From Chryseobacterium sp. Tr-659 (lineage in GTDB: Bacteria; Bacteroidota; Bacteroidia; Flavobacteriales; Weeksellaceae): 64,000 nt of DNA. Below are positions 27,124 through 37,111 of the stretch, in pieces (positions within the stretch are counted from its first letter, which is position 1; every line of letters starts with the position of its first letter). A model generated the notes under the pieces. The model searched no databases and was not told the DNA's origin. It saw only the letters and a program-made list of their open reading frames with translations. The DNA lies in contig NZ_VWWP01000009.1 in assembly GCF_011752975.1 (NCBI RefSeq), positions 62,001 to 126,000 of the forward strand, read 5' to 3'. A program made the position numbers and the translations under genes.

Positions 27124-28209
27124 ATGTCTAAATCATTAATTCCAAAATTAGAAGCTATAAAACAAAGATATAATGAGGTTGCAGACCTTATTATACAGCC
27201 TGATGTAATTTCAGACCAAAAAAGATATTCTTCTTTGAACAAAGAATATAGTGATTTGGGGAAAATTGTAAAAGTTTACGATCAGTATAAAGGAGCTTTG
27301 GACAGTATCGAAGAATCTGACGAAATCATTGCAGATGGTTCAGACAGAGATCTGGTAGATCTGGCTAAAGAAGAAAAACTGGAGGCACAATCCAGAATTC
27401 CGGGACTGGAAGAAGAACTGAAAGTATTATTGATCCCTAAAGATCCTGCAGATGACAAAAACGTTATCGTGGAATTACGTGCGGGAACAGGAGGAGATGA
27501 AGCGGCAATCTTCGTGGAAGATATCTACAGAATGTACACCATGTATTTCAAAACGAAAGGATGGAGACATGAGGTGACAGATTCCAATGAAGCTGCGAAA
27601 GGATACAAAGAACTGATCATGAAAGTAGAAGGAGAAGGTGTTTACGGTATCATGAAATTCGAATCAGGAGTTCACCGTGTACAGCGTGTTCCGGAAACCG
27701 AATCTCAGGGAAGAGTGCACACTTCTGCCATCACAATTGCTGTTCTTCCGGAAGCTGAAGAAGTTGATTTTGAATTGAATCCCGCTGATATTGAAATGCA
27801 GACTTCACGTTCAGGAGGTGCCGGAGGTCAGAACGTAAACAAGGTTGAAACGAAAGTTCAGCTTACTCACAAACCTTCAGGTCTTGTTGTAGTATGTCAG
27901 CAGGCTCGTTCTCAGCTGGCTAACCGTGAGCTGGCAATGGAGATGCTAAGAACAAAATTATATGATATCGAATTACAAAAAGTACAGGGAGATATTGCTG
28001 CACAACGTAAATCTATGGTATCTACAGGAGACCGTTCTGCAAAGATTAAAACATACAACTACCCTCAAGGAAGAGTTACAGATCACAGAATCAACAAATC
28101 AATGTACAATCTTGATGCTTATATGAACGGAGATATTTCTGAAATGATTGACGCTGTCATCATGGCGGAAAATGCAGAAAAGATGAAAGGAGAAGAAGAA
28201 AACTACTAA
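27124..28209 (+). CDS. prfA: Peptide chain release factor 1
   Basis: 361 residues, normal length. It has the acidic N-terminal helical domain, the codon-recognition domain and the catalytic GGQ in SGGAGGQNVNKVETKVQLTH (about residues 232-240). RF1 reads UAA and UAG and triggers peptide release on the ribosome. A second GGQ protein, PrfH, is encoded at 39629 and serves a different, rescue role. Terminator follows. Confidence 0.95.
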   Translation: MSKSLIPKLEAIKQRYNEVADLIIQPDVISDQKRYSSLNKEYSDLGKIVKVYDQYKGALDSIEESDEIIADGSDRDLVDLAKEEKLEAQSRIPGLEEELKVLLIPKDPADDKNVIVELRAGTGGDEAAIFVEDIYRMYTMYFKTKGWRHEVTDSNEAAKGYKELIMKVEGEGVYGIMKFESGVHRVQRVPETESQGRVHTSAITIAVLPEAEEVDFELNPADIEMQTSRSGGAGGQNVNKVETKVQLTHKPSGLVVVCQQARSQLANRELAMEMLRTKLYDIELQKVQGDIAAQRKSMVSTGDRSAKIKTYNYPQGRVTDHRINKSMYNLDAYMNGDISEMIDAVIMAENAEKMKGEEENY

Positions 28210-28229
28210 AATTTTCAAAAAATAAATAC

Positions 28230-28260
28230 AAGCCTCTGATTCTTCAGGGGCTTTGTTTTT
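28230..28260 (+). terminator. Intrinsic terminator after prfA
   Basis: AAGCCTCTGA pairs with TCAGGGGCTT (one G-U), followed by TGTTTTT. Confidence 0.8.
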
Positions 28261-28284
28261 AAATAACTGATTAAAATATAAACT

Positions 28285-28956
28285 ATGAAAAACTACAAAA
28301 TTATTTTGATGCTGCTGCTCACAATGATGGGGCAGCTTCTTATGGCTCAGACTGAGGTCAAGAAACCGGCAGAAGCATTTGAATTGTTCTTCGGAACTTT
28401 TGTGAGTAATGATGAGGTAGCACTTGGTAAACTTAATGATTATCTGAGACCTACCGTAGAAGGGCAGAATGCTTACCAGATTAATTTTAAAGAGACTTCT
28501 GAAGAGATGCTTACGACAAGTGTTGACCATTTTCTGTCCGCTTTTCCGAAGGCTATCGCTTCAGTATGTAAAAAAGAAGCGGAGGAGTATTTCAAGGCCA
28601 TGTTCGGAAATTTTAAAAACGGAAAACTGACCATTAAAAATGTGAAAGTAGTTCCTAATGAATATGTTGAAGATCAGAAAATCGCTCAGGTTTCTTATTC
28701 TGTAAGCTTTAAAGTTCCTTCAAAACTAACTTCGGGGCCAACCGGAGATCTGCAGAAGATAAAAGCCGAAGATCTTAAAAAATATCTGGTTCAGGCTGTT
28801 CAGGATTTTAAAAATTCAGATAAAACAGTCATTACAGATCAGGAATTCAGCTTATACGAGCTTAAAGAAGGAGGAAAGATATACTATTGGAACGGAAGCC
28901 CGGATGAGATTGTTTCTAATCTTACCGATTTCTATTTCGAAAGTTTCGGATCATAA
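28285..28956 (+). CDS. Unknown exported protein
   Basis: 223 residues with a signal peptide (KIILMLLLTMMGQLLMAQ). The mature part starts KKPAEAFELFFGTFVSNDEVALGKLNDYLRP and ends in an aromatic, acidic tail. It has alternating helices and strands compatible with a small ligand-binding or NTF2-like fold, but I do not recognise the family. It lies alone between two terminators, so it is probably monocistronic; no perfect -7 box is seen in the 75-base upstream gap. Confidence 0.65.
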   Translation: MKNYKIILMLLLTMMGQLLMAQTEVKKPAEAFELFFGTFVSNDEVALGKLNDYLRPTVEGQNAYQINFKETSEEMLTTSVDHFLSAFPKAIASVCKKEAEEYFKAMFGNFKNGKLTIKNVKVVPNEYVEDQKIAQVSYSVSFKVPSKLTSGPTGDLQKIKAEDLKKYLVQAVQDFKNSDKTVITDQEFSLYELKEGGKIYYWNGSPDEIVSNLTDFYFESFGS

Positions 28957-28988
28957 AAATAATTTGACAACACTCCGTAAAAACATAT

Positions 28989-29017
28989 AAAGTCCCATAA
29001 AACCGGGGCTTTTTTTA
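28989..29017 (+). terminator. Intrinsic terminator after 28285 gene
   Basis: AAAGTCCC pairs with GGGGCTTT (one G-U), loop of 8, followed by a T-run. Confidence 0.75.
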
Positions 29018-29033
29018 TTTCATATACTTTGCG

Positions 29034-29041
29034 TATTTTTG
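29034..29041 (+). promoter_or_regulatory. Candidate -7 box for prolyl oligopeptidase gene
   Basis: TATTTTTG, perfect TAnnTTTG, 16 bases before the ATG at 29058. Confidence 0.45.
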
Positions 29042-29057
29042 AGAAAAACCAATCAGT

Positions 29058-31160
29058 ATGAATTTTAAACCTATATTGTTAACAGCTGGAGTTTTATTTT
29101 CAGCATCTTTTTATTCTCAGAAAATGAATTATCCTAAAGCCGTAAAAGGAAGCCAGACAGATACCTATTTCGGAAGTGCTGTTTCAGACCCTTTCAGAGA
29201 TCTTGAAAATGATTCTGAAGCTACAAAGAAATGGGTGGATGAAGAAGTGGCTTATAGTCAGAATTATCTTTCAAAAATTCCGTTTAGGGATAAAATCAAA
29301 AACCAGCTGAAAGATATCTGGAACTATGAAAAAATTTCTGCTCCTTTCAAAGAAGGAGACTATACGTATTATTACAAAAATGACGGTCTGCAGGCTCAAT
29401 CTGTTTTGTATAGAACAAACAATAAAACAAAAGCCACAGAAGTATTTTTAGATCCGAATAAATTCTCAGAAAAAGGAACCACTTCACTTTCTAATCTTTC
29501 TTTCAACAAAAAAGGAAACCTTGCTGCTTATTCCATTTCTGAAGGAGGAAGCGACTGGAATAAAATCATCATTATTGATGCGGTTACCAAAAAACAGATT
29601 GATGAAACAATATTGGATGTAAAATTCAGTGGCATCTCATGGCAGGGAGATGAAGGATTTTATTATTCAAGCTATGATAAACCTAAAGAAGGAACCGTTC
29701 TTTCCGGGATGACAGATAAGCATAAAGTATACTTCCATAAACTGGGAACAAAACAGTCTGCCGATAAACTGATTTTTGGTGGTGATAAAACTCCAAGAAG
29801 ATACCTGGGTGCCGGCGTTTCAGAAGATCAGAGATATCTGATTATTTCAGCGGCCAATGCTACCAATGGAAATGAACTGTATGTAAAAGACCTGAAAAAA
29901 GGAGGAGATTTTGTACAGATCGTAAAAGGGTTTGATGTCAATGCAAATATCGTAGATACACAAGGTGATGAGCTTTTCATTTTCACAGATAAAGATGCTC
30001 CGAACATGCGACTTGTAAAAACTACTATCAGCAATCCTTCCCCTGAAACATGGAAAGATGTGATTCCACAGACGGAAAACGTGCTGGGAATCTCTTCAGG
30101 AGGGGGATCTTTCTTCGCTACTTATATGATTGATGCCATAGATCAGGTAAAACAGTTTGATAAAAACGGGAAACTGATCAGAGAAATTGAATTGCCTGGG
30201 AAAGGAAATATTTCAGGCTTTGGAGGTAAAGAAAAAGAAAAGGATGTTTATTATTCTTTCAGCAACTATATTACACCGGGAACTACCTATAAATTTAATG
30301 TAGACTCAGGTAAGTCTGAAGTATACCAAAAGCCGAATGTGAAGTTTAATCCGGATGATTATGTTTCTGAACAGGTATTCTACACGTCAAAAGATGGAAC
30401 GAAGATTCCTATGATGATCAACTATAAAAAAGGAACCAAGCTGGATGGTAAAAATCCTACCATTCTGTATTCTTACGGAGGGTTTAATATCAGCCTTCAG
30501 CCGTCATTCTCCGTAGTGAATGCAATCTGGATGGAAAACGGAGGGATCTATGCAGTACCCAACATCCGTGGCGGAGGTGAATATGGTAAAAAATGGCATG
30601 ATGCAGGAACCAAACAGCAAAAGAAAAATGTTTTTGAAGACTTTATTGCTGCAGGAGAATACCTGCAAAGTAAAGGATATACCTCAAAACAGTATATGGC
30701 ACTTTCCGGAAGATCAAACGGAGGTCTTTTAGTAGGAGCAACAATGACGATGCGCCCGGATCTGGCAAAAGTAGCCTTCCCTGGCGTAGGCGTTCTGGAT
30801 ATGCTGAGATATAACAAATTTACAGCAGGAGCAGGCTGGTCATATGACTACGGAACTGCGGAAGACAGTAAAGAAATGTTTGAATATCTTAAATCGTATT
30901 CTCCGGTACACAATGTAAAAGCAGGAACGTGCTATCCATCAACAATGATCATTACCAGTGACCATGATGACAGAGTAGTTCCGGCTCATTCATTCAAATT
31001 TGGGGCAGAACTTCAGGAAAAGCAGGCATGTAAAAATCCTATCCTATTGAGAATTGAGAAAAATGCAGGCCACGGAGCAGGAAGATCAACAGATCAGGTA
31101 ATCAGTGAAAATGCGGATCTTATATCATTTGCTTTGTATGAGATGGGAATAAAGAAATAA
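29058..31160 (+). CDS. Prolyl oligopeptidase family serine peptidase (S9A)
   Basis: 700 residues with a signal peptide (ILLTAGVLFSASFYSQ), so the enzyme is periplasmic. The N-terminal part (about 25-410) is the seven-bladed propeller plus the short N-terminal segment of the alpha/beta-hydrolase domain (YPKAVKGSQTDTYFGSAVSDPFRDLEN). The catalytic triad is visible: Ser in SGRSNGGLLVG (about 552), Asp in SDHDDRVVPAHS (about 636) and His in NAGHGAGRS (about 671). S9A enzymes cut after proline in short peptides. It is monocistronic, with a terminator on each side. Confidence 0.93.
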   Translation: MNFKPILLTAGVLFSASFYSQKMNYPKAVKGSQTDTYFGSAVSDPFRDLENDSEATKKWVDEEVAYSQNYLSKIPFRDKIKNQLKDIWNYEKISAPFKEGDYTYYYKNDGLQAQSVLYRTNNKTKATEVFLDPNKFSEKGTTSLSNLSFNKKGNLAAYSISEGGSDWNKIIIIDAVTKKQIDETILDVKFSGISWQGDEGFYYSSYDKPKEGTVLSGMTDKHKVYFHKLGTKQSADKLIFGGDKTPRRYLGAGVSEDQRYLIISAANATNGNELYVKDLKKGGDFVQIVKGFDVNANIVDTQGDELFIFTDKDAPNMRLVKTTISNPSPETWKDVIPQTENVLGISSGGGSFFATYMIDAIDQVKQFDKNGKLIREIELPGKGNISGFGGKEKEKDVYYSFSNYITPGTTYKFNVDSGKSEVYQKPNVKFNPDDYVSEQVFYTSKDGTKIPMMINYKKGTKLDGKNPTILYSYGGFNISLQPSFSVVNAIWMENGGIYAVPNIRGGGEYGKKWHDAGTKQQKKNVFEDFIAAGEYLQSKGYTSKQYMALSGRSNGGLLVGATMTMRPDLAKVAFPGVGVLDMLRYNKFTAGAGWSYDYGTAEDSKEMFEYLKSYSPVHNVKAGTCYPSTMIITSDHDDRVVPAHSFKFGAELQEKQACKNPILLRIEKNAGHGAGRSTDQVISENADLISFALYEMGIKK

Positions 31161-31185
31161 TTATAAAAAAGTAAATTTTACAATG

Positions 31186-31222
31186 TAACGGCTGATTTTA
31201 TTAAAAATTAGCCGTTATTTTT
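31186..31222 (+). terminator. Intrinsic terminator after prolyl oligopeptidase gene
   Basis: TAACGGCTGATTTT pairs with AAAATTAGCCGTTA (one G-U), followed by TTTTTATG. Confidence 0.8.
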
Positions 31223-31297
31223 ATGTTAATATGTTTATAATTCCTATTTTTACGAAGGATATTTAAAGTTTACTAATTTTTATTCAATTAGGTAATT

Positions 31298-34200
31298 ATG
31301 AAAAAAAGAATTTTACTGGTTTGTGCATTAGCCGCTGGTCTTACTAGCTTTAATGCACAGAGGTGGGAACCGGCCTCACAAAGAACGTCTCAGATTAGAA
31401 AAGAAGTGGAAGTTCAACATTCCTACAGAGTAGACCTACAGTCTCTTAGGAGTATTTTGAAAGGTGCTGTGGAAACTGGAAAAGGAGCTGCTCCTGTTAT
31501 TGTTTCTTTACCTACAGCCGAAGGGAAAATTGAAAAATTTGCCGTTTACAGTGATCCTGTTATGGAGAAATCCGTGGCAGATAAATACCAGCTAGGCTCT
31601 TACATGGGAGTTGGAGTAGATGACCCTTCTAAATATTTAAGATTAAGTACTGCACCTTCAGAAATGCAGTCTATGATTATTAAGGATGGGAAATTCCAGT
31701 TTATAGAGCCTATTTCTACAGATAAGCAGGTATATGGTGTTTTTTATAAAACGAAGAGAACAGAAGGAGAACACGGATTTGAATGTTCTACAGAAGAAAA
31801 GACACTTAAAAAAGATATACAGGCTTTAGAAGCAAACGGAAGAAGAAGCCTTTCTAATGTAGGAATTACAAACAGACCGGCAAGTACAAAGTTCAGAACT
31901 TATAGATTGGCGATTTCTGTTACCGGAGAATACACGCAGTATTTTATGACTCAGGCAAATGTACCTGCTACCGCTACTGATGATGAAAAGAAAGCTCCGG
32001 CGCTTGTGGCAATCAATAATACGATGAACCGTGTAAACGGAGTATTTCAGAAAGATTTTGGAATCAAATTAATTGTTCAGAACTTTCCAAATATAGTATA
32101 CATTGATCCTAATGGGGATCCATATTCAGCGGCTCAGGCAGGATCTGCAGGAGCATGGAACCTTGAACTTCAGCAGACATTGACCTCTCAGGTAACTAGT
32201 GCAAACTATGATATCGGACACTTATTTGGTGCTTCAGGAGGTGGAGGTAATGCCGGATGTATCGGTTGTATATGCGTAGACCCGGCAACCAGCAGCAGTA
32301 AAGCTAAAGGATCAGGATTTACGTCACCATCTAATAATGTTCCAAGTGGAGATTCTTTTGATATAGACTATGTGGCTCACGAAATGGGGCATCAGTTAGG
32401 AGGAAACCATACCTTCTCAAATATCTCTGAAGGAAGTAATGCAAACGTAGAACCAGGTGGGGGAACTACCATTATGGGATATGCAGGAATTACAAGTGAC
32501 AATGTTCAGATGTCTTCAGACGCTTATTTCCACTATAAATCAATAGACCAGATTTTAACAAACCTGGAAGGTAAGCCGGTAACATGTGGTACATCGGAAA
32601 ATATTAATAATAATACACCTCCTGTAATCGGAGCACTTACAGCGTATACTGTTCCTAAGGGCACAGCATATTATCTTGATGCAACCGCAACAGATGCGGA
32701 AGGTGATGCCCTTAATTATACTTGGGAACAAAATGACAGTGTTACAGGGTTAGCTACCATTTCAGGAGATACCGGATGGGGATATAATACACAAGGTGCT
32801 TTAACAAGATCCCGTTTCGGAACAGCCAGCGGAAGAAGATATTTCCCAAGTTTCCCGTTAGTGATGAACGGAATTCTTACCAATAAAACGGATGCCGCAA
32901 ATAATCCAAACCCGAATTGGGAAACCGTATCTTATGTTCCTAGAACTGTACGTTATGCTATAACAGTAAGAGATCAGAATGCACAAAGACCAATGTTGTC
33001 TTCAGAGGAAGTGAATACCGTAATCGGAAATGACGGACCATTCAAGTTTAACGGTCTTACGGCATCATCAGTTTTATATAGAAATGCGAATAACGTGATC
33101 CAATGGGATGTTGCTAATACAAACACTGCTCCATATAACTCACCGAACGTAAAAATAGACTATACAGCTGATAATGGAACTACATGGACAGATCTTGTAG
33201 CTTCTACACCTAACACAGGAAGTTTTACTGTTCAGATGCCAAATACGATTACTACACCAATCAAATTGAGAATATCATCTATTGGTAACGTTTTCTATGC
33301 TGTTTCTCCGGCAGTTACTGTGGCAGATGCCCCAACATCTACAACTGCAGCGCCAACAGGATTAACAGCCATCAGCACAGAAGTATTCAAAACAACAGCA
33401 AGAGTATCCTGGAACAGCGTACCTGGAGCAACATATTCTGTTAATTACAGAGTACAGGGAGCTTCAAACTGGTCTAATATGACAAGCCCTACCAATTCCG
33501 CAGTGTTAACAGGTCTTGAAGATGAAACCAATTATGAAGTACAGGTGGCAGCAGTTGTGAACAGTGTTCCTGGTACATTCTCGAATAATTACGTATTAAA
33601 AACAAATGGTTTAAAGACAGGTATTGATTACTGTCTTATGAATACGGGAACATCTTATGTAGGAGCAATCAGAGCAGTACAGGTAGCAAACCTTACTTAT
33701 GACGATCCGTCATTAAGATCTTATAAAGATTTATCTGAAGATGCAACTAAGACTATCAACCTTGTTCAGGGAACGGCTTACTCTATTACACCTGTAGTAA
33801 GACAAGCATACAGCAATTCTAGTGTTCCTTTAAATCTTTCCGTTTGGATCGATTACAACAGAAACGGAGTATTTGAGCTTTCTGAAAGAGTAATTTCTGT
33901 TTCAGGAGGGGTGCCGGCAGGAAGTGTTAGCTTTGGAGCACAGAACTTCACAGTGCCTTCAACAACCTATGCTGGTGACAAACTTCTTAGAATGAGAATT
34001 GTTACTAAGTATAACACTGCTGCTTTAGCAAGTGCATGTGGAGATATCTCTACAGGAGGAGGTTCAATTATGGATCTACCGGTAAAAATTACAGGTACTC
34101 TGGCAGTAAACGAAACAAAAGATACAAAATCATCTGAGATTTCTATTTATCCAAACCCTGCAGATACTTTCGTAGAAGTTAAGAATCTTAAAGGAAAAGC

Positions 34201-34354
34201 AGATTACAAAATTTATACTGCCGATGGAAGATTAGCTCAGGAAGGTCAGATTGACGGACAGAGAATTAATGTAGCTTCATTAATTAAAGGTATGTATGTA
34301 ATCACCATAAAAGATGACAAAAATACTTACAATACGAAGCTTATCAAAAAATAA
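31298..34354 (+). CDS. T9SS-secreted reprolysin-like metalloprotease
   Basis: 1018 residues. Signal peptide to about residue 20 and a propeptide-like region (about 30-180). The catalytic domain (about 200-440) has the extended zinc motif HEMGHQLGGNH (about 358-368), i.e. HExxHxxGxxH of the metzincins, with a Met-turn candidate in TIMGYAGI. Cysteines in NAGCIGCICV and VTCG suggest disulfides. Next come an Ig-like segment (about 450-680), a fibronectin type III domain (about 690-770: PTGLTAIS...), a GEVED-type domain (VWIDYNRNGVFE, about 845) and a T9SS type A sorting domain at the end (IYPNPADTFVEVKNL ... KLIKK). A secreted or surface protease. Confidence 0.9.
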   Translation: MKKRILLVCALAAGLTSFNAQRWEPASQRTSQIRKEVEVQHSYRVDLQSLRSILKGAVETGKGAAPVIVSLPTAEGKIEKFAVYSDPVMEKSVADKYQLGSYMGVGVDDPSKYLRLSTAPSEMQSMIIKDGKFQFIEPISTDKQVYGVFYKTKRTEGEHGFECSTEEKTLKKDIQALEANGRRSLSNVGITNRPASTKFRTYRLAISVTGEYTQYFMTQANVPATATDDEKKAPALVAINNTMNRVNGVFQKDFGIKLIVQNFPNIVYIDPNGDPYSAAQAGSAGAWNLELQQTLTSQVTSANYDIGHLFGASGGGGNAGCIGCICVDPATSSSKAKGSGFTSPSNNVPSGDSFDIDYVAHEMGHQLGGNHTFSNISEGSNANVEPGGGTTIMGYAGITSDNVQMSSDAYFHYKSIDQILTNLEGKPVTCGTSENINNNTPPVIGALTAYTVPKGTAYYLDATATDAEGDALNYTWEQNDSVTGLATISGDTGWGYNTQGALTRSRFGTASGRRYFPSFPLVMNGILTNKTDAANNPNPNWETVSYVPRTVRYAITVRDQNAQRPMLSSEEVNTVIGNDGPFKFNGLTASSVLYRNANNVIQWDVANTNTAPYNSPNVKIDYTADNGTTWTDLVASTPNTGSFTVQMPNTITTPIKLRISSIGNVFYAVSPAVTVADAPTSTTAAPTGLTAISTEVFKTTARVSWNSVPGATYSVNYRVQGASNWSNMTSPTNSAVLTGLEDETNYEVQVAAVVNSVPGTFSNNYVLKTNGLKTGIDYCLMNTGTSYVGAIRAVQVANLTYDDPSLRSYKDLSEDATKTINLVQGTAYSITPVVRQAYSNSSVPLNLSVWIDYNRNGVFELSERVISVSGGVPAGSVSFGAQNFTVPSTTYAGDKLLRMRIVTKYNTAALASACGDISTGGGSIMDLPVKITGTLAVNETKDTKSSEISIYPNPADTFVEVKNLKGKADYKIYTADGRLAQEGQIDGQRINVASLIKGMYVITIKDDKNTYNTKLIKK

Positions 34355-34376
34355 GCAGACTATTTACCAATAAGAG

Positions 34377-34406
34377 AGGCCGGGCATTTGCCCGGCCTTT
34401 TTCTTT
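34377..34406 (+). terminator. Intrinsic terminator after reprolysin-like protease gene
   Basis: Perfect AGGCCGGGC / GCCCGGCCT with a 4-base loop, followed by TTTTTCTTT. It is the most GC-rich stem in the window. Confidence 0.9.
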
Positions 34407-34492
34407 GCCTAAAATTTAGAAAAACAGAACGTTAACATAAGTTTCATGTTTCGCACAAAAAAATTAACTTTACGGAGACAAAAATTATTGGA

Positions 34493-36613
34493 ATGCGAAA
34501 GACAATTTCTGTGAAAAAGCCGGATTTTAATATATCACCTCAGGAAAGAGAGATATACAATTTTGAAAAAGACGGGCTTGAACTTAAATCATCTTATGAG
34601 AAAAAAGATGTAAAAGATGAATCACTAACACAGACTTCTCCAGGAATTGAACCCTATCTGAGAGGACCGTATTCCACCATGTACGTTCAAAAACCATGGA
34701 CGGTCCGCCAGTATGCAGGTTTTTCCACAGCAGAAGAATCCAATGCATTTTATAGAAGAAACCTTGCAGCAGGCCAAAAAGGACTTTCAGTAGCATTTGA
34801 TCTTGCGACTCACAGAGGATATGACTCAGACCACACAAGAGTGGTAGGAGACGTAGGAAAAGCAGGCGTAGCCATCGATTCTGTTGAAGATATGAAAATC
34901 CTTTTCAATGAAATTCCATTAGATCAGATTTCAGTATCCATGACAATGAATGGTGCGGTACTTCCGATCTTATCCTTTTATATTGTGGCTGCAGAAGAGC
35001 AGGGCGTAAAACAAGAGCTGCTTTCAGGAACTATCCAAAATGATATCCTGAAGGAATTCATGGTGAGAAACACCTATATCTATCCGCCTGCACCTTCTAT
35101 GAAGATTATTGCAGACATCTTTGAATATACTTCGCAGAATATCCCAAAATTCAATTCCATCTCCATTTCAGGATATCATATGCAGGAAGCAGGCGCTACT
35201 CCCGTATTGGAAATGGCTTATACATTGGCTGATGGTCTTGAATACGTAAGAACAGGAATTAAAGCAGGGATGAAGGTAGATGATTTTGCTCCAAGATTAT
35301 CCTTCTTCTGGGCTATCGGGATGAATCATTTCATGGAAATTGCTAAAATGCGCGCCGCAAGATACATCTGGGCGAATCTTTTAACGCAGTTCAATCCTCA
35401 GAATCCAAAATCCCTTGCATTAAGAACCCATTCTCAGACTTCAGGATGGTCTCTCACAGAGCAGGAACCTTTCAATAACATTACAAGAACAGCAATTGAA
35501 GCATTATCTTCAGCGCTCGGTGGAACCCAGTCGTTACATACCAACGCATTGGATGAAGCCATTGCCCTTCCAACAGATTATTCGGCGAAAATAGCGAGAA
35601 ATACCCAAATCATCCTTCAGCAGGAAAGCGGAATATGTGATGTAGTAGACCCTATGGGAGGAAGCAATCTTGTAGAAAGCCTAACCCAGCAGATGATTGA
35701 AGAAGCAATGAGATACATTGATGAGGTAGAACAGGAAGGAGGAATGACCAAAGCTATTGAAGCCGGAATTCCAAAAATGAGAATTGAAGAAGCGGCAGCC
35801 AAAAAGCAGGCGAAGATCGATAGCGGAGAAGAATTCATTATCGGGGTAAATTCATTCAAATCCTCCTTAAAACAGGAGGAGATTGAGATCCTTGATATTG
35901 ATAATACAGAAGTACGCAGAAAACAGATCGAAAGATTGAATACGATAAAGACAGAAAGAGATCCGGAAGCTGTAGAACAGATATTAAATGACATCCGTGA
36001 AAGTGCAAAAACAGGAAAAGGAAACCTTCTGGCATTATGTATCGAAGCGGCAAGAAGAAGAGTTACCCTTGGTGAAATGAGTGATGCCATGGAAGAAACC
36101 TTCGGAAGATATAAAGCTAATATTAAAACAATCTCTGGTGTATATGCAATGAATGCCGGTAAAAACGAATACTTTGAAAAGGCCCTTCATCTCACTCAGA
36201 AATTTGAAGAAGAAGAAGGACGCCGCCCAAGACTAATGGTGGCTAAAATGGGACAGGACGGTCACGATAGAGGTGCAAAAGTAGTCGCAACTGCCTTTGC
36301 CGATATGGGATTTGATGTGGATGTGGCGCCATTATTCCAGACACCGGAAGAAGTGGCAAAACAGGCTGTTGAAAATGATATTCATATTCTTGGAGTATCT
36401 TCACTGGCTGCCGGCCACAAAACATTGGTTCCGCAGGTTGTGGAAGAGCTGGCAAAACTGGGAGCAGATGATATTACGATTGTTGTAGGAGGAGTAATTC
36501 CTCAACAGGATTATGAGTTCCTTTATGCCAACGGAGCAGACTTTATCTTCGGCCCGGGAACGAACCTTCCCAAGTGTGCCGTAGAAATTTTAGAAAAATT
36601 TTTAGAAAACTAA
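34493..36613 (+). CDS. scpA: Methylmalonyl-CoA mutase (catalytic subunit)
   Basis: 706 residues. The N-terminal TIM-barrel (about 30-560) starts with GIEPYLRGPYSTMY and TVRQYAGFSTAEESN; substrate-contact segments include SISGYHMQEAGATPVLE. The C-terminal cobalamin domain (about 575-706) has the DxHxxG motif in GQDGHDRGAKVVA and the GG loop VVGGVIPQQDY. It interconverts methylmalonyl-CoA and succinyl-CoA using adenosylcobalamin. Many flavobacterial loci have a small subunit gene just upstream; here none is present, so the enzyme either acts as a homodimer or the partner lies elsewhere. Its chaperone MeaB is encoded 7.7 kb away at 44343. Confidence 0.93.
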   Translation: MRKTISVKKPDFNISPQEREIYNFEKDGLELKSSYEKKDVKDESLTQTSPGIEPYLRGPYSTMYVQKPWTVRQYAGFSTAEESNAFYRRNLAAGQKGLSVAFDLATHRGYDSDHTRVVGDVGKAGVAIDSVEDMKILFNEIPLDQISVSMTMNGAVLPILSFYIVAAEEQGVKQELLSGTIQNDILKEFMVRNTYIYPPAPSMKIIADIFEYTSQNIPKFNSISISGYHMQEAGATPVLEMAYTLADGLEYVRTGIKAGMKVDDFAPRLSFFWAIGMNHFMEIAKMRAARYIWANLLTQFNPQNPKSLALRTHSQTSGWSLTEQEPFNNITRTAIEALSSALGGTQSLHTNALDEAIALPTDYSAKIARNTQIILQQESGICDVVDPMGGSNLVESLTQQMIEEAMRYIDEVEQEGGMTKAIEAGIPKMRIEEAAAKKQAKIDSGEEFIIGVNSFKSSLKQEEIEILDIDNTEVRRKQIERLNTIKTERDPEAVEQILNDIRESAKTGKGNLLALCIEAARRRVTLGEMSDAMEETFGRYKANIKTISGVYAMNAGKNEYFEKALHLTQKFEEEEGRRPRLMVAKMGQDGHDRGAKVVATAFADMGFDVDVAPLFQTPEEVAKQAVENDIHILGVSSLAAGHKTLVPQVVEELAKLGADDITIVVGGVIPQQDYEFLYANGADFIFGPGTNLPKCAVEILEKFLEN

Positions 36614-36679
36614 AAGATAAAAGCTTTAATTTCAACATTGAGATCAAAAGCATTAACGATGAGTTTTAAAAATATAATA

Positions 36680-36725
36680 AAGCCTACGAGGAAAAAACTG
36701 ATGCTTCTCGTAGGCTTATTGTTTA
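36680..36725 (+). terminator. Intrinsic terminator after methylmalonyl-CoA mutase gene
   Basis: Perfect 11-bp stem AAGCCTACGAG / CTCGTAGGCTT (36680-36690 and 36707-36717), then ATTGTTTAT. The following 235 bases to the next -7 box hold no gene I can support. Confidence 0.75.
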
Positions 36726-36960
36726 TAAAAGTATTTCTGTTGAGTTCAGAAAAAAGGAATACAATACTGCAAAAGGAAATTTGATTTTCCTGCTTTGATA
36801 ATCACAGATACTACCTTTTTCAGAAATAAAAATTATCATCAAGCTGCACACGCCATAGGAACTGTTAATATGAGGCGTATGACGAAGTTTATTGACGGGA
36901 TTTTTCTCATCATTATTCACCTTAAGTGAAAAAAAACATTTTGATTGTCAGAAAAATTTA

Positions 36961-36968
36961 TATATTTG
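36961..36968 (+). promoter_or_regulatory. Promoter of the structured leader upstream of the rtcB-prfH locus
   Basis: -7 box TATATTTG with TTTTG at 36939-36943, 17 bases upstream, giving a predicted transcription start near 36975. The next coding gene begins about 350 bases later. Confidence 0.6.
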
Positions 36969-37009
36969 CACCTTAAAATCAAGTTTAACCATTAAAAAAC
37001 AACGAAGCA

Positions 37010-37087
37010 ATGTTCAAAATAAATCAGAATTCTTCAGTAGGATTGCCACTTATGGTGGTAAGGCTTCGTGGTTTGGTACACTCTTAG
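37010..37087 (+). CDS. Possible leader peptide inside the attenuator
   Basis: ATG at 37010 begins two bases after pairing segment 1 and runs 25 codons to TAG at 37085-37087, passing through segment 2. A ribosome held at the start would cover segment 1 and free segment 2 to form the antiterminator, while one stopped at the end would cover part of segment 2. The peptide has no run of a single regulatory amino acid. A second open frame (ending at TAA 37090-37092, with a protein-like end KASWFGTLLE) overlaps it but lacks a usable start codon after the promoter. Evidence for translation is positional only. Confidence 0.3.
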   Translation: MFKINQNSSVGLPLMVVRLRGLVHS

Positions 37088-37111
37088 AATAACAGTACAA
37101 TGAAATATCAG

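Noticed and set aside
36723..36920. 65-codon minus-strand ORF between methylmalonyl-CoA mutase and the leader RNA
   Set aside because: No promoter, no recognisable domain, atypical composition; most likely chance in AT-rich intergenic sequence.
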